Made by a program: the position numbers and the translations under genes
Assembly: GCA_008012115.1 (NCBI GenBank)
Contig: SSEB01000002.1
Coordinates: 1-49,485 of the forward strand
DNA length: 49,485 nucleotides
Reading direction: 5' to 3'
From: Nevskiaceae bacterium
GTDB taxonomy: Bacteria; Pseudomonadota; Gammaproteobacteria; Nevskiales; Nevskiaceae
The notes under the pieces: generated by a model
The model's input: the letters and a program-made list of their open reading frames with translations, nothing else
What the model was told of the DNA's origin: nothing
The model's database searches: none
Shown: one piece after another, positions 26,511 to 35,782 of the stretch
How positions within the stretch are numbered: position 1 is the first letter of the stretch
How the letters are laid out: each line of letters begins with the position of its first letter

Positions 26511-27458
26511 TCAGAAGCGCCAGCCCAGGCCGAAGCCGATCACCGGCCAGACCTTGACCTTGTTGGCGCTGTCGTTGAGCTTGTTCTGATCCTTGGCCAG
26601 TTCGGCCTGCACGTTGGGATCGCTGCTGGCATCGACCACCGCGCCGCAGCCGGCGCCGCCGCTGGCGCTGGCGGCCGAGCCCTTGGCGTTGAGCTTGATA
26701 TTGGCCGAGCCCGAGAACATCACCCCCAGGTCGAAGGTGCCGTAAAAGCCGCGGTCGGCATTCATGTTGCCGCCCCAGCCCAGCCCCGCATAGGGCGCAA
26801 AGCCGCGGAAGTTGGTGTCGCCGTGCACGCGCAGCGGGTCGGCCGGATTGGAGCTGTACTTGCAGTCGCCGATATCGACCGTGCCGCCGTTGTTGGTGCC
26901 GTCGAGCGTGACCTTGTTGCCGTTTTTCAGGCCGCCGGCCGTGACGCGGAAGGCGCCGTGGAAGGGATGCCAGTCGAACAGCAGGCCATAGGTCTGCAGC
27001 TTGACCTTGCCGTGATAGGTGTTGCTGCTGCCGTTGTTGTTGTTCTCGTTGAAGTCGCGCGAGATCGAGAAGGCGTTGCCGGTGGCGCGCAGATTGAACT
27101 GGTCGAACAGCGGCATGCCGATGGAGACGCCGAAGCCGGTGAGGATCAGGGCGTTGATCGAGACGCCGACGCGGGTGTGGCCGTCGTTGTCGACCGGCAC
27201 GGCGCTCGGCTCCGCCTGCGCCGCAGGGACGGCCGGAGGCACTGCTGTCGCCGGTGTCGCCGGCGCCGGGCTTGCCGGCGCGCTCGCATCGGCGGACGGT
27301 GCTGCGGGCGGCGGCGTGTCGTCGAGCGGACGCTGGGCGTTGACCGGGCCGAGCACTTCGTCGGCGCTCTGCGCCGGTGCGGGTTCCTGCGCCGCGGCGA
27401 TCGTGATGCCGGCTACCAGGCCGACGGCTATCCAACTTGCGTTTCTTAGCTTGTTCAT
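26511..27458 (-). CDS. Outer-membrane beta-barrel protein
   Basis: The 315-residue protein starts MNKLRNASWIAVGLVAGIT and has a signal peptide cut near AAAQE. A Pro/Ala-rich linker (residues about 25-85) leads into a barrel with strands such as VGVSINALILTGFGVSIGMP and GFAPYAGLGWGGNM. The last residues are GFGLGWRF, with the terminal Phe typical of BAM substrates. GGAG lies 6 nt before ATG 27458, which is preferred to an open frame extension to 27533. I cannot name the family. It is divergent from proS and closed by a good terminator. Confidence 0.8.
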   Translation of the reverse strand: MNKLRNASWIAVGLVAGITIAAAQEPAPAQSADEVLGPVNAQRPLDDTPPPAAPSADASAPASPAPATPATAVPPAVPAAQAEPSAVPVDNDGHTRVGVSINALILTGFGVSIGMPLFDQFNLRATGNAFSISRDFNENNNNGSSNTYHGKVKLQTYGLLFDWHPFHGAFRVTAGGLKNGNKVTLDGTNNGGTVDIGDCKYSSNPADPLRVHGDTNFRGFAPYAGLGWGGNMNADRGFYGTFDLGVMFSGSANIKLNAKGSAASASGGAGCGAVVDASSDPNVQAELAKDQNKLNDSANKVKVWPVIGFGLGWRF

Positions 27459-27598
27459 CGTGGCTCCCTTCTCCGTCGTGGCTTGCGTGGACCGCTGCCC
27501 GTCTTTCGATCTCTTATGGAAGCACGATAGCAATGGTTCGTGTCGCCGACTATCCCCGGATTAGGGGACGCGGGGCGGCAAATGCCCGGAGACAGTCG

Positions 27599-27711
27599 CC
27601 ACCCGCTTGTCGTCGGCAGGCTGTGCAGATTGTTATAAAAAATTATTAAATTTTTATTTAAGTAAATAAAATATAAATATCCTGAAGCGCGCAGTACCGA
27701 GGAGCGGGTGG
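27599..27711. repeat. 113-bp dyad element, copy 4 (decayed right half)
   Basis: The termini are CCACCCGCT and AGCGGGTGG. The left GTTAT starts at 27632, exactly 33 bp in. The right half has one extra base and no ATAAC box (the sequence is ATAAAT), and the YG/CR steps of the core are missing. This is the only copy with a length change. It lies between the divergent outer-membrane protein gene (140 bp) and proS (101 bp). Confidence 0.88.
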
Positions 27712-27812
27712 AGCCCGACCGGACATGGCGTAGCGTCGGCGACGCCGAAGAGGGCACGGTGCCGGATGCAGCCATTACAATGCCGCGCCCGACCACCCAA
27801 GCTCCGTTGCCC

Positions 27813-29522
27813 ATGCGCCTGTCCCGCTTCCCGCTGTCCACCACCAAGGAAACTCCCTCCGACGCCGAAGTCGTCTCGCATCAGCTGCTGCTGCGCGCGG
27901 GCTTCATCCGCAAGCTCGGCGCCGGTCTCTACACCTGGCTGCCGATCGGCCTGCGCGTGCTCAAGAAGGTGGAGAACATCGTGCGCGAGGAAATGGACCG
28001 CGCCGGCGCGCTGGAGGTGCTGATGCCGACGGTGCAGCCGGCGGAGCTGTGGCAGGAGTCCGGCCGCTGGGAGGTGATGGGCGCGGAGATGCTGCGCCTC
28101 AAGGACCGTCACAAGAACGATTTCTGCTACGCGCCGACCGCCGAGGAGGTCATCACCTTCCACGTGCGTCAGGACATCCGCAGCTATCGCCAGCTGCCGG
28201 TCAACTACTACCAGATCCAGACCAAGTTCCGCGACGAGCGCCGCCCGCGCTTCGGCCTGATGCGCGGCCGCGAGTTCCTGATGAAGGATGCCTATTCCTT
28301 CCACATGGACGCGGACGATCTGTCGCGCGAGTACTACAACATGCGCGAGGCCTACATCCGCGTGTTCACGCGTCTCGGCGCGGATTTCCGTGCGGTGCAG
28401 GCCGACAGCGGCAACATCGGCGGCGCCATGAGCGAGGAGTTCCACATCCTCGCCAACTCCGGTGAAGATCTCTTGGCCGTTGCTGAAGGGGGCACCTACG
28501 CCGCCAACGTCGAGGCGGCGGAGTGCAAGCCGGGCGGCTCACGCGCGGCGGCGAGCGCAGCGCTGGAGAGGGTGTCCACGCCGGACCAGAAGACCTGCGA
28601 GCAGGTCAGCAAATTCCTCAACGTGCCGTTGACCGGCAAGGTCAAGCTGCTGGTGGTGCGGGCCGCCGAAGGCCAGCCGCACAAGCTCATCGCCATCGCG
28701 TTGCGCGGCGATCACCAGCTCAACGAGATCAAGGCCGGCAAGCATCCGAAAATCGCGTCGCCGCTGACGCTGGCCAACCCGGAGGACGTGCAGGCGGCAT
28801 TCGGTTGCGAGACCGGTTATCTCGGCCCGGTGAACTGTCCGATCCCGCTGATCGCCGATCACGCGGCGGCGGCGGTCGCGGACTTCGTCTGCGGCGCCAA
28901 CGAAAACGACCACCATCTCAAGGGCGCCAACTGGGGCCGCGATGCGGCGGAGCCGGAAGTCGCTGACCTGCGCATGATCGCCGAGGGCGATCCCTCGCCC
29001 GATGGCGTCGGCACCATCAAGTTCTATCGCGGCATCGAGGGTGGCCACGTTTTCCAGCTCGGCAAGAAATACAGCAAGGCGATGAACCTCACCGTGCTGG
29101 ATGCCCAGGGCCAGGCGGTGACGCCCGAGATGGGCTGCTACGGCATCGGCGTGTCGCGCCTGGTCGCGGCGGTGCTGGAGCAGCGCCACGATGCCAACGG
29201 CATGATCTGGCCGGACAGCATCGCGCCGTTTCGCGTCATCGTCTGCCCCATCGGCATGGACAAGTCGGAGGCGGTGAAGACCGCCGCCGAGCAGCTTTAC
29301 GCCGACCTCACCGCCGCCGGTGTCGAAGTCGCGCTCGATGATCGCGGCCAGCGTCCCGGCTCGATGTTTGCCGATGCCGACCTGATCGGCATTCCGCACC
29401 GCGTCGTCATCGGCGACAAGGGCCTGGCCAACGCGCAGTTCGAGTACAAGCACCGCCGCGCCGACAAGGCCGAGATGATCCCGGCCACCGCCGAGGCAGT
29501 GCTGGAGAAGCTGCGCGGCTAG
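27813..29522 (+). CDS. proS: Proline--tRNA ligase
   Basis: The 569-residue enzyme is a bacterial-type ProRS with the editing insertion (about residues 224-407, with [12 protein letters not shown] and [12 protein letters not shown]). Class II motifs are seen in [19 protein letters not shown] (motif 2) and [17 protein letters not shown] (motif 3). The start [19 protein letters not shown] matches the family; the open frame further upstream is not conserved and reaches into element 4, so ATG 27813 is preferred. Confidence 0.97.
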   Translation: MRLSRFPLSTTKETPSDAEVVSHQLLLRAGFIRKLGAGLYTWLPIGLRVLKKVENIVREEMDRAGALEVLMPTVQPAELWQESGRWEVMGAEMLRLKDRHKNDFCYAPTAEEVITFHVRQDIRSYRQLPVNYYQIQTKFRDERRPRFGLMRGREFLMKDAYSFHMDADDLSREYYNMREAYIRVFTRLGADFRAVQADSGNIGGAMSEEFHILANSGEDLLAVAEGGTYAANVEAAECKPGGSRAAASAALERVSTPDQKTCEQVSKFLNVPLTGKVKLLVVRAAEGQPHKLIAIALRGDHQLNEIKAGKHPKIASPLTLANPEDVQAAFGCETGYLGPVNCPIPLIADHAAAAVADFVCGANENDHHLKGANWGRDAAEPEVADLRMIAEGDPSPDGVGTIKFYRGIEGGHVFQLGKKYSKAMNLTVLDAQGQAVTPEMGCYGIGVSRLVAAVLEQRHDANGMIWPDSIAPFRVIVCPIGMDKSEAVKTAAEQLYADLTAAGVEVALDDRGQRPGSMFADADLIGIPHRVVIGDKGLANAQFEYKHRRADKAEMIPATAEAVLEKLRG

Positions 29523-29586
29523 GCCCGGCGTTGCCCCGCCGCGAGCTTCTTGTTAGCGTCGCGACGATCTGTCACGGAGATTGCCG

Positions 29587-30186
29587 ATGCTCACGCTGGT
29601 TCACGCACCGCGTTCCCGTTCGACCCGCTTTCTCTGGCTGCTGGAGGAGTTGGGCGCGCCTTATGAAGTGATGGTGGTGGACATCAAGCGCACCGGCGGC
29701 CCGCTCGCGGGCACCGGCGCGCGCGATCCGCGCAATCCGCATCCGCACGGCCAGGTGCCGGCGCTGATCGACGACGGCGTGGTGATCTCCGAGTCCGCCG
29801 CGATCGCGCTGTATCTCACCGACAAGTTTCCGCTGGCCGGCCTTGGGCCGTTGGTGGGCGATCCACAGCGTGGTCCTTACCTGAGCTGGCTGGCGTACTA
29901 CGCGGGTGTGCTGGAGCCGGTGATCGTCAATCACTTCAAGGGCCGCACCGCGACCGACGCGGCCGACAAGGCGATGTATGAAGCGCTCGACCAGCGGCTC
30001 AAGACCACGCTGGAAGCCGCGCCGTGGATCCTCGGCCAGAAATTCTCCGCGGCCGACATCCTGTTCGTGAGCCTGTTGCAGTTCGCGCGGCAGGCGCTGC
30101 CGCCGCACGCGATCTACGACGACTGGCTGGCGCGCGCCAATGCGCGCCCCGCGCTGGTGCGCGCGCTGGGCAAAGATGCCGGCTGA
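29587..30186 (+). CDS. Glutathione S-transferase family protein
   Basis: The 199-residue protein has a thioredoxin-like N-terminal domain: LTLVHAPRSRSTRFLWLLEE, then HGQVPALIDDGVVISESAAI, where Pro and the ESxAI segment bind glutathione. A helical C-terminal domain follows (LGQKFSAADILFVSLL). Substrate is unknown. GGAG is 8 nt upstream of the ATG. It overlaps the lytic transglycosylase gene by 11 nt, so the two are co-transcribed although their functions are unrelated. Confidence 0.9.
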   Translation: MLTLVHAPRSRSTRFLWLLEELGAPYEVMVVDIKRTGGPLAGTGARDPRNPHPHGQVPALIDDGVVISESAAIALYLTDKFPLAGLGPLVGDPQRGPYLSWLAYYAGVLEPVIVNHFKGRTATDAADKAMYEALDQRLKTTLEAAPWILGQKFSAADILFVSLLQFARQALPPHAIYDDWLARANARPALVRALGKDAG

Positions 30187-30766
30187 TCGCGGCCGCCGCG
30201 TTGTCGCGCGAGCGCTGGCGCTGACGTTCGCCCTGGCCGCCGGCACGGCGGTGGCCGGTCCGACCGGCGAGCCGGAGCCGGAGCTGCGCGCGCTGATGCA
30301 GCAGGCGATCGACGACCCCGGCAGCTTCGCCGACCGCTTCGATGCCGAAATCTGGCTGTCCGACATGTCGACGCGGCTCAAGCCGCTGATGCCCAAGGCC
30401 GACGAGCGCCTGCGCTTCCTGCGCATGGTCCACGCCGAGGCGACGCGCGCCAAGCTCTCGCCGGAGTTCGTGCTGTCGGTGATCGAGGTCGAAAGCCGCT
30501 TCAACCGCTTCGCCATCTCCAGCAGTGGCGCGCTGGGTTACATGCAGATCATGCCGTTCTGGATCACCGAGATCGGCAAGAAGGGCGACAGCCTGTTCGA
30601 CCCGAAAACCAACCTGCGCATGGGCTGCACCATCCTCAAGTACTACCTCGACATGGAGCGCGGCGACCTGGTGAAGGCGCTGGCACGCTACAACGGCAGC
30701 GTCGGCCACATTGAGTATCCTGCGCGCGTGATCCAGGCGATGAACCGGCGCTGGTATCGCGCGTGA
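30176..30766 (+). CDS. Lytic transglycosylase, SLT family
   Basis: The 196-residue protein has a signal peptide (residues about 8-27, ending AVAG). The SLT domain has the catalytic Glu in VIEVESRFNRF, followed by the usual SSGALGYMQIMPFW, and a later NLRMGCTILKYYL and LARYNGS. It cleaves the MurNAc-GlcNAc bond of peptidoglycan in the periplasm. ATG 30176 lies within the GST gene end. Confidence 0.92.
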   Translation: MPADRGRRVVARALALTFALAAGTAVAGPTGEPEPELRALMQQAIDDPGSFADRFDAEIWLSDMSTRLKPLMPKADERLRFLRMVHAEATRAKLSPEFVLSVIEVESRFNRFAISSSGALGYMQIMPFWITEIGKKGDSLFDPKTNLRMGCTILKYYLDMERGDLVKALARYNGSVGHIEYPARVIQAMNRRWYRA

Positions 30767-30782
30767 TGACGGCGTCGCGCCT

Positions 30783-31499
30783 TCAGTAGGACCAGCGGAA
30801 CGTCAGCTGCGGCACCATGCCGGAGTCCGGCAGCAGGCCGGACACCGGGCTGTTCCAGTTGCGGTAGCTCAGCGCCATCTGCATGTGGCCGGGCACGCGC
30901 GCGACCTGGTCGACGTTCATCACCAGTTGCGGCACGAAGATGACCTGCCGGTGGCTGTTGCGGTCCGGCCGCACCAGGTCAAGCGAGCCGCCCAGGGACC
31001 AGATGCGGTCGCTCGATTCCGGCAGGGCGATGCCATCGGGCTGCACGCGCCAGCGCTTGCCGGCGTTGGGGCCATCGCGGCCGCTGTAGAGATTGAGGTG
31101 GAAATAACCGATGGCGGGCACCGCGAGATCGACGCCCAGGCCCTTGCGCAGCGTGGCGAGATCGTCGCCGAGGAAGTGCGCGGTGAACAGCAGGTCGCCG
31201 ACCGGTACGTAGGCGTAGTCCGGGCTGATCAGTCGGGCGTGCTGATTGAGCGCATTGAGCCCGCCATAAGCCAGCCAGCCGCTGCCGTTCGGATGGCGCA
31301 CCAGCAGCGCGTCGCGATCCGCCCAGGGCTGACGGCTGACTTCGACGGCCGGCAGGCGCGGCAGCATCGAGGGCGTTTCCGGTGGCGCGTCCGCCGCCTC
31401 CGCGGCCAGCGACGACGACAGCAGGATCAGCCCGTACAACTGCCGCCGCAGGTTATTGACCGGCCCCTGGCGCCGCCGCTCCGACATCGATCCCGACAT
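30783..31499 (-). CDS. Putative outer-membrane protein
   Basis: The 238-residue protein has a signal-like segment at about residues 20-36 (LYGLILLSSSLAAEAADA). Strand-like stretches follow (YAYVPVGDLLFTAHFLGDD, IGYFHLNLYSGRDG, HMQMALSYRNWNSP). The C-terminus is QLTFRWSY, an aromatic end typical of barrel proteins. It vaguely recalls nucleoside-channel-like (Tsx) proteins, but I cannot support a name. GAGGAG precedes the ATG. The leader upstream contains the interleaved inverted repeat at 31568-31613. Confidence 0.6.
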   Translation of the reverse strand: MSGSMSERRRQGPVNNLRRQLYGLILLSSSLAAEAADAPPETPSMLPRLPAVEVSRQPWADRDALLVRHPNGSGWLAYGGLNALNQHARLISPDYAYVPVGDLLFTAHFLGDDLATLRKGLGVDLAVPAIGYFHLNLYSGRDGPNAGKRWRVQPDGIALPESSDRIWSLGGSLDLVRPDRNSHRQVIFVPQLVMNVDQVARVPGHMQMALSYRNWNSPVSGLLPDSGMVPQLTFRWSY

Positions 31500-31567
31500 G
31501 GCCCGCTCCTCTGCGGATTTCCAGATCGAGTATCGGCAGGCCCCGGGGGCAAGGTGAGTGGGATAAA

Positions 31568-31613
31568 CCTACCGCGGCCCCGTTGCCGGACCAGCGGTAG
31601 GGAACGGGGCCGC
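31568..31613 (-). promoter_or_regulatory. Interleaved inverted repeats, possible pseudoknot or switch
   Basis: Two inverted repeats overlap in A-B-A'-B' order. CCTACCGC (31568-31575) pairs with GCGGTAGG (31594-31601), and GCGGCCCCGTT (31574-31584) pairs with AACGGGGCCGC (31603-31613). The two stems therefore either exclude each other partly or form an H-type pseudoknot. It lies between the SnoaL-like gene and the putative outer-membrane protein gene, both on the minus strand. It could be a terminator or a leader element. Confidence 0.5.
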
Positions 31614-31627
31614 GAGCGCCGCCGGTT

Positions 31628-32101
31628 TCAGCCGCGGGATTTCGCCAGGAAGGCGTCCAGCCCCTGCATTGCCGTGCGGCGAATCTTGTTCTGCAGGAAG
31701 GCGGTGCCGCCCAGCAGCTTGCCGGGCAGGCCCAGCGCCTGGCCGGCCCAGCGGTGGAGGTCGAAGGTATCGGTGTGGCGGCGGATCAGGCCGTCCTGGA
31801 ATTCAAACCGCGCGTCGATGCGGTTGAGCACCGCGCGGCCGGTGCCGCTGAAGGTGTACCAGGCGTCCCAGTGCGCACGGCCGCTGCGCTCGCCGGCGTC
31901 GACGCCGCTGAATTCGATGCGCAGATCCTTGCCGCGCTCGCAGAGCATGCGCCACATGGCGCCGGCGCGCGGGCCGCGCAGGTCCTGAAAGACCGGATCG
32001 GAGAACTCGACATCCGGGTGGTAGCAGGCGGCCATCGCCTGCGCATCGCGCTTCTGGAAGGCGCTGTAGAAGCGCGTGATCAGCTCGGCATTGGCGTGCA
32101 T
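31628..32101 (-). CDS. SnoaL-like/NTF2-fold protein
   Basis: The 157-residue protein starts ANAELITRFYSAFQKRDAQAM, then AACYHPDVEFSDPVF, the standard opening helix and strand of SnoaL-like domains. It ends with an extra basic tail. Such proteins bind small hydrophobic ligands or act as isomerases and cyclases, but no catalytic set is diagnostic here. It lies 25 bp downstream of the EamA gene in the same direction and is probably co-transcribed. Confidence 0.85.
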   Translation of the reverse strand: MHANAELITRFYSAFQKRDAQAMAACYHPDVEFSDPVFQDLRGPRAGAMWRMLCERGKDLRIEFSGVDAGERSGRAHWDAWYTFSGTGRAVLNRIDARFEFQDGLIRRHTDTFDLHRWAGQALGLPGKLLGGTAFLQNKIRRTAMQGLDAFLAKSRG

Positions 32102-32126
32102 GCGGACGTTCTCCGTGGACGGGCGA

Positions 32127-32999
32127 TTATGCGCGCATCGCCTGCAGGCGTGTGCCGGCGACGTTGATCGCCAGCCCGGCGATCACCAGCAGCGTCGCCG
32201 CGATCTTCCAGCTTTGCAGCGGCTCGCCCAGGTACAGCGCGCTGGCGCTCATGCCGAAGGCGGGGACCAGCAGCGCGGTGGGCGCCACCGTCGCCGCGCT
32301 GTAGCGCGACAGCAGCCAGTTCCAGGCGCCGAAGCCGAACAGCGTATTGCCGAGCGCCTGCCACAGCACTGCGCTCCAGAGGCCGGGGCCGGCGTGGGCG
32401 AGGCCGTGCGGAATGGCGTCCCAGCCTTCCAGCCACAGCGACGCCGCCAGCAGCGGCGGCACCGCGAACAGGCTGGACCAGACCATGAAGCCAAGCATGT
32501 CGACCTTGCCGGCCTGCTTGGCGATGACGTTGGCGCTGCCCCAGCTCAGGGCTGCGGCCAGCGACAGCAGCAGGCCCTTGACGGTGACCGAGGCATCGAC
32601 GTGCCACAGGATCACGCCCAGGCCGGCGACGCACAGCGCCAGTCCCGCGAGCTGGTAGGCGCGCACGCGCTCCGACAGCAGCACCATCGACAGGCCGATG
32701 GTGAAGAACACCTGCACCTGCACCACCAGTGAGGCCAGCCCTGGCGAGATGTCGGCGCGCATGGCGTAGAACAGCACGCCGAACATGCCGTCGCCGAGCA
32801 GCACGCCGAAAGCGATGAGCGTGCGCCACGGCACCTGGGGGCGCTTGACGAACAGCAGCCAGGGCAGGGCGGAGAACAGGAAGCGCAGCGTGGCAAAAGC
32901 GAAGGGCGGCAGCGACGCCAGGCCCAGCTTGATGACGACGAAGTTGGTGCCCCAGACGAAGACCACGGCAATGGCGAGCAGCAGGTGCAGCGGCGTCAC
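32127..32999 (-). CDS. EamA-family (DMT) transporter
   Basis: The 290-residue inner-membrane protein has ten hydrophobic segments in two EamA repeats. The first starts LLLAIAVVFVWGTNFVVIKL with the conserved W-G-x-x-x-x; the second starts LLLSLAAALSWGSANVIAKQ. These proteins usually export amino acids or other metabolites; RhtA/YdcZ-like substrates are possible, but the substrate cannot be read from sequence. The length is standard. Confidence 0.92.
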   Translation of the reverse strand: MTPLHLLLAIAVVFVWGTNFVVIKLGLASLPPFAFATLRFLFSALPWLLFVKRPQVPWRTLIAFGVLLGDGMFGVLFYAMRADISPGLASLVVQVQVFFTIGLSMVLLSERVRAYQLAGLALCVAGLGVILWHVDASVTVKGLLLSLAAALSWGSANVIAKQAGKVDMLGFMVWSSLFAVPPLLAASLWLEGWDAIPHGLAHAGPGLWSAVLWQALGNTLFGFGAWNWLLSRYSAATVAPTALLVPAFGMSASALYLGEPLQSWKIAATLLVIAGLAINVAGTRLQAMRA

Positions 33000-33099
33000 G
33001 GCGGTGCTCCGGGGTGCAGGGGCGCGCAGGATAGCTTTGCTGACGCCGACGGAACAGCGCGTTTCCCGACCGTGCAGCCTTGGATCGCCATTTTCGGCG

Positions 33100-33211
33100 C
33101 CACCCGCTGTGCCGGATGGCCCTGCCCAAGTTGTTATTTATTGTTGATTGAATAAAAATTCGTTAAATAATAAATAACAGTTTTCCCAGACAAAAGTCGA
33201 ACAGCGGGTGA
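33100..33211. repeat. 112-bp dyad element, copy 5
   Basis: The termini are CCACCCGCTGT and ACAGCGGGTGA. The core 33133-33178 starts GTTAT and ends ATAAC, with a TG and a CG step around the 10-bp A/T centre. It lies between genes that read in the same direction, 100 bp upstream of the EamA start and only 3 bp past the stop codon of the LysM gene. Confidence 0.94.
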
Positions 33212-33214
33212 CGC

Positions 33215-34027
33215 TTACGGCGTGTCGTCCGGCTTCACTTCCTGCACCTCGCCGATGTTGATGCGGGTGCCGGTGTGGTCGCGCGCATAGGTGACGGCCT
33301 CCACCACCTCGTTGATGGTGGGATTGGGGCGGATCTTCAGGTCCTGCCCGGCGCGCAGGGTCGAGGGGTTCTTCACCGTGTCCTTGTTCGACTGCCAGAT
33401 CAGCGGCCACAGGAAGGGGTTGGCATAGATGTCGGGCCGCGCCGAGATGGTCCACAGCGATTCGCCCTTGCCGACCTTGTGATGCTTGACGCTGTTGCGC
33501 AGCTCCTCGCTCAGGGCCCTGGTGATCTCGAAGGCGCCGGGGCCATCGTTGGCGGCGATGGCGTCCTCGGCCTGCTTGATCCGCGCCAGCTGCGCGTCGC
33601 TCAGGCCGGTGTAGGTGTAGAGCTTCTGCAGCTGCGCGTTGGCCTGCGCCAGGTATTGCCCGCCCAGCGCGGTGTTGGCCCAGGTGCTCGCCTGCTTCGA
33701 CAGGACGATGACGCGCGCGCTGTCGCCCTGCGCGGCGGCGCTGCGCGCCATCGCCAGCAGGTTGTCGGCGTCGATCCAGTCCGGCCGCTCGCGCTTGGCC
33801 TGGGCCACGCGTGCCGTCGCCGTCGCCAGGGCGCTGCGTGCCTCCGCGCTGAGGCCCGGCGTCGTGACCGCCGCGGCGCGCGCCGGTGCGGGCGCAGGCG
33901 TGCGCGCCGTCGTCGCCGTTGGCGGCTTGTCGATGCGCATCGGCAGATTGCAGGCGCAAAGGCTGAGCGCCACCAGCGGCAGCAGGCGGAGCGGGCGGAG
34001 CAGGCGAGGGCCGAACGAGCAGGGCAT
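33215..34027 (-). CDS. LysM-domain lipoprotein
   Basis: The 270-residue protein has a lipoprotein signal with lipobox LSLCAC (Cys24 or Cys26). A Pro/Ala/Thr-rich linker and a helical region (about residues 60-165) lead into a C-terminal LysM-type domain: HHKVGKGESLWTISARPDIY, then NPFLWPLIWQSNKD and LRAGQDLKI. LysM domains bind peptidoglycan, so it probably tethers the envelope. The gene is divergent from the quinone oxidoreductase gene. Confidence 0.88.
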   Translation of the reverse strand: MPCSFGPRLLRPLRLLPLVALSLCACNLPMRIDKPPTATTARTPAPAPARAAAVTTPGLSAEARSALATATARVAQAKRERPDWIDADNLLAMARSAAAQGDSARVIVLSKQASTWANTALGGQYLAQANAQLQKLYTYTGLSDAQLARIKQAEDAIAANDGPGAFEITRALSEELRNSVKHHKVGKGESLWTISARPDIYANPFLWPLIWQSNKDTVKNPSTLRAGQDLKIRPNPTINEVVEAVTYARDHTGTRINIGEVQEVKPDDTP

Positions 34028-34036
34028 AGCGACTAG

Positions 34037-34779
<743 letters not shown>

Positions 34780-34780
<1 letters not shown>

Positions 34781-35127
34781 TGCCGCTCAGCACGCGCATG
34801 CGCCGCCTGGCGCTGGCCAGTCACCTGTCATTGGTGGCGGTGCTGGCGTGGATCAACGTGCCGGTGGCGGCCGTGATCCTGATCGCGCCCCTGCTGCTGC
34901 CGCTGCCCGGTCTGCTGCGCGGCCGCGCCTACACGCATGCCTGGGCGACGATGCTGCTGACCTTCTACGTCGGCGGCTATCTCGCGGCCGGCTACTTCGA
35001 TCCCGCGCATAAATGGCGCTGCTTCGGCGTGGCGCTGCTGGCTGCGCTGGATTTCGTCGCGCTCAATCTCTACGTGAAGTTTCTTTCGCGCGAGCGCGCG
35101 AGCATGACGGCCTCGCCTAGGCTCTGA
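34780..35127 (+). CDS. DUF2069 membrane protein
   Basis: The 115-residue inner-membrane protein has four hydrophobic segments and the DUF2069 pattern (LLLPLPGLLRGRAYTHAW, FYVGGYLAAGYFDP). Its function is unknown. Its start overlaps the stop of the WrbA-type gene (TGATG), and its 3' end overlaps the convergent hda gene by 11 bp. Confidence 0.9.
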
Positions 35128-35782
35128 CCACACTCTGCACGAAGGGCAGGGTCAGCCGCCGCTTGGCGCTGAGCGAGGCGCGGTCCAGCGCGTCGATGGC
35201 ATCGACCAGGCTGCCGGCGTCGCGCGGCAGTTGCGTCAGCAGCCAGCGCGAGACCTCCGGCGGCAGTTCCAGTCCGCGTGCGCGGGCGCGCTCGCGCAGC
35301 AGGGCGGCGCGGTCGTCGTCGTCGAGCGGCTTGAGGCCGAAGACGCTGCACAGTAGCAGGCGCGTGCGCAGGTCGGGCAGGGCGGCAGCCAGGCGATCGG
35401 GCGCAGCGCTGGCCGACAGCGCCAGCGGCAGGCCGCGACTGCGGCGGGTGTCGATCAGGCGCAGCAGGGCCAGCGACCAATCGCGGTCCTCGCTCACGGC
35501 GTCGAGATCGTCGAGGCAGAGCGTGGGCACGGCGTCGAGGCCGTCGAGCGCGTCGGCGCCCAGGGTGCGCAGTTCGCGCAGCGGCAGGTAGGCGCCGCCG
35601 CGCGCGCGCGCCACCGCCTGCAGCAGGTGGGTGCGGCCGCTGCCGGGTGCGCCGAAGATCAGCACCGCGCCGCGCAGCTCGCGCAGCGCGGCAACGGCCA
35701 GGGCGTTGGGGCCGGCATGGAAACTGTCGAAGCTGGCGGTGTCGCGCAGCTGCACCGACAGCGGCAGTTGCTGGCCCTTCAT
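35117..35782 (-). CDS. hda: DnaA regulatory inactivator Hda
   Basis: The 221-residue AAA+ protein starts with the clamp-binding motif in GQQLPLSVQLRD, which attaches to the sliding clamp. The nucleotide loop GAPGSGRTHLLQAVA and LCLDDLDAVSEDRDW (Walker B) follow. Hda with clamp-bound ATP stimulates ATP hydrolysis by DnaA and prevents over-initiation. ATG 35782 overlaps the stop of the AI-2E/PerM gene (ATGA), so the two are coupled. Confidence 0.94.
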   Translation of the reverse strand: MKGQQLPLSVQLRDTASFDSFHAGPNALAVAALRELRGAVLIFGAPGSGRTHLLQAVARARGGAYLPLRELRTLGADALDGLDAVPTLCLDDLDAVSEDRDWSLALLRLIDTRRSRGLPLALSASAAPDRLAAALPDLRTRLLLCSVFGLKPLDDDDRAALLRERARARGLELPPEVSRWLLTQLPRDAGSLVDAIDALDRASLSAKRRLTLPFVQSVVRA

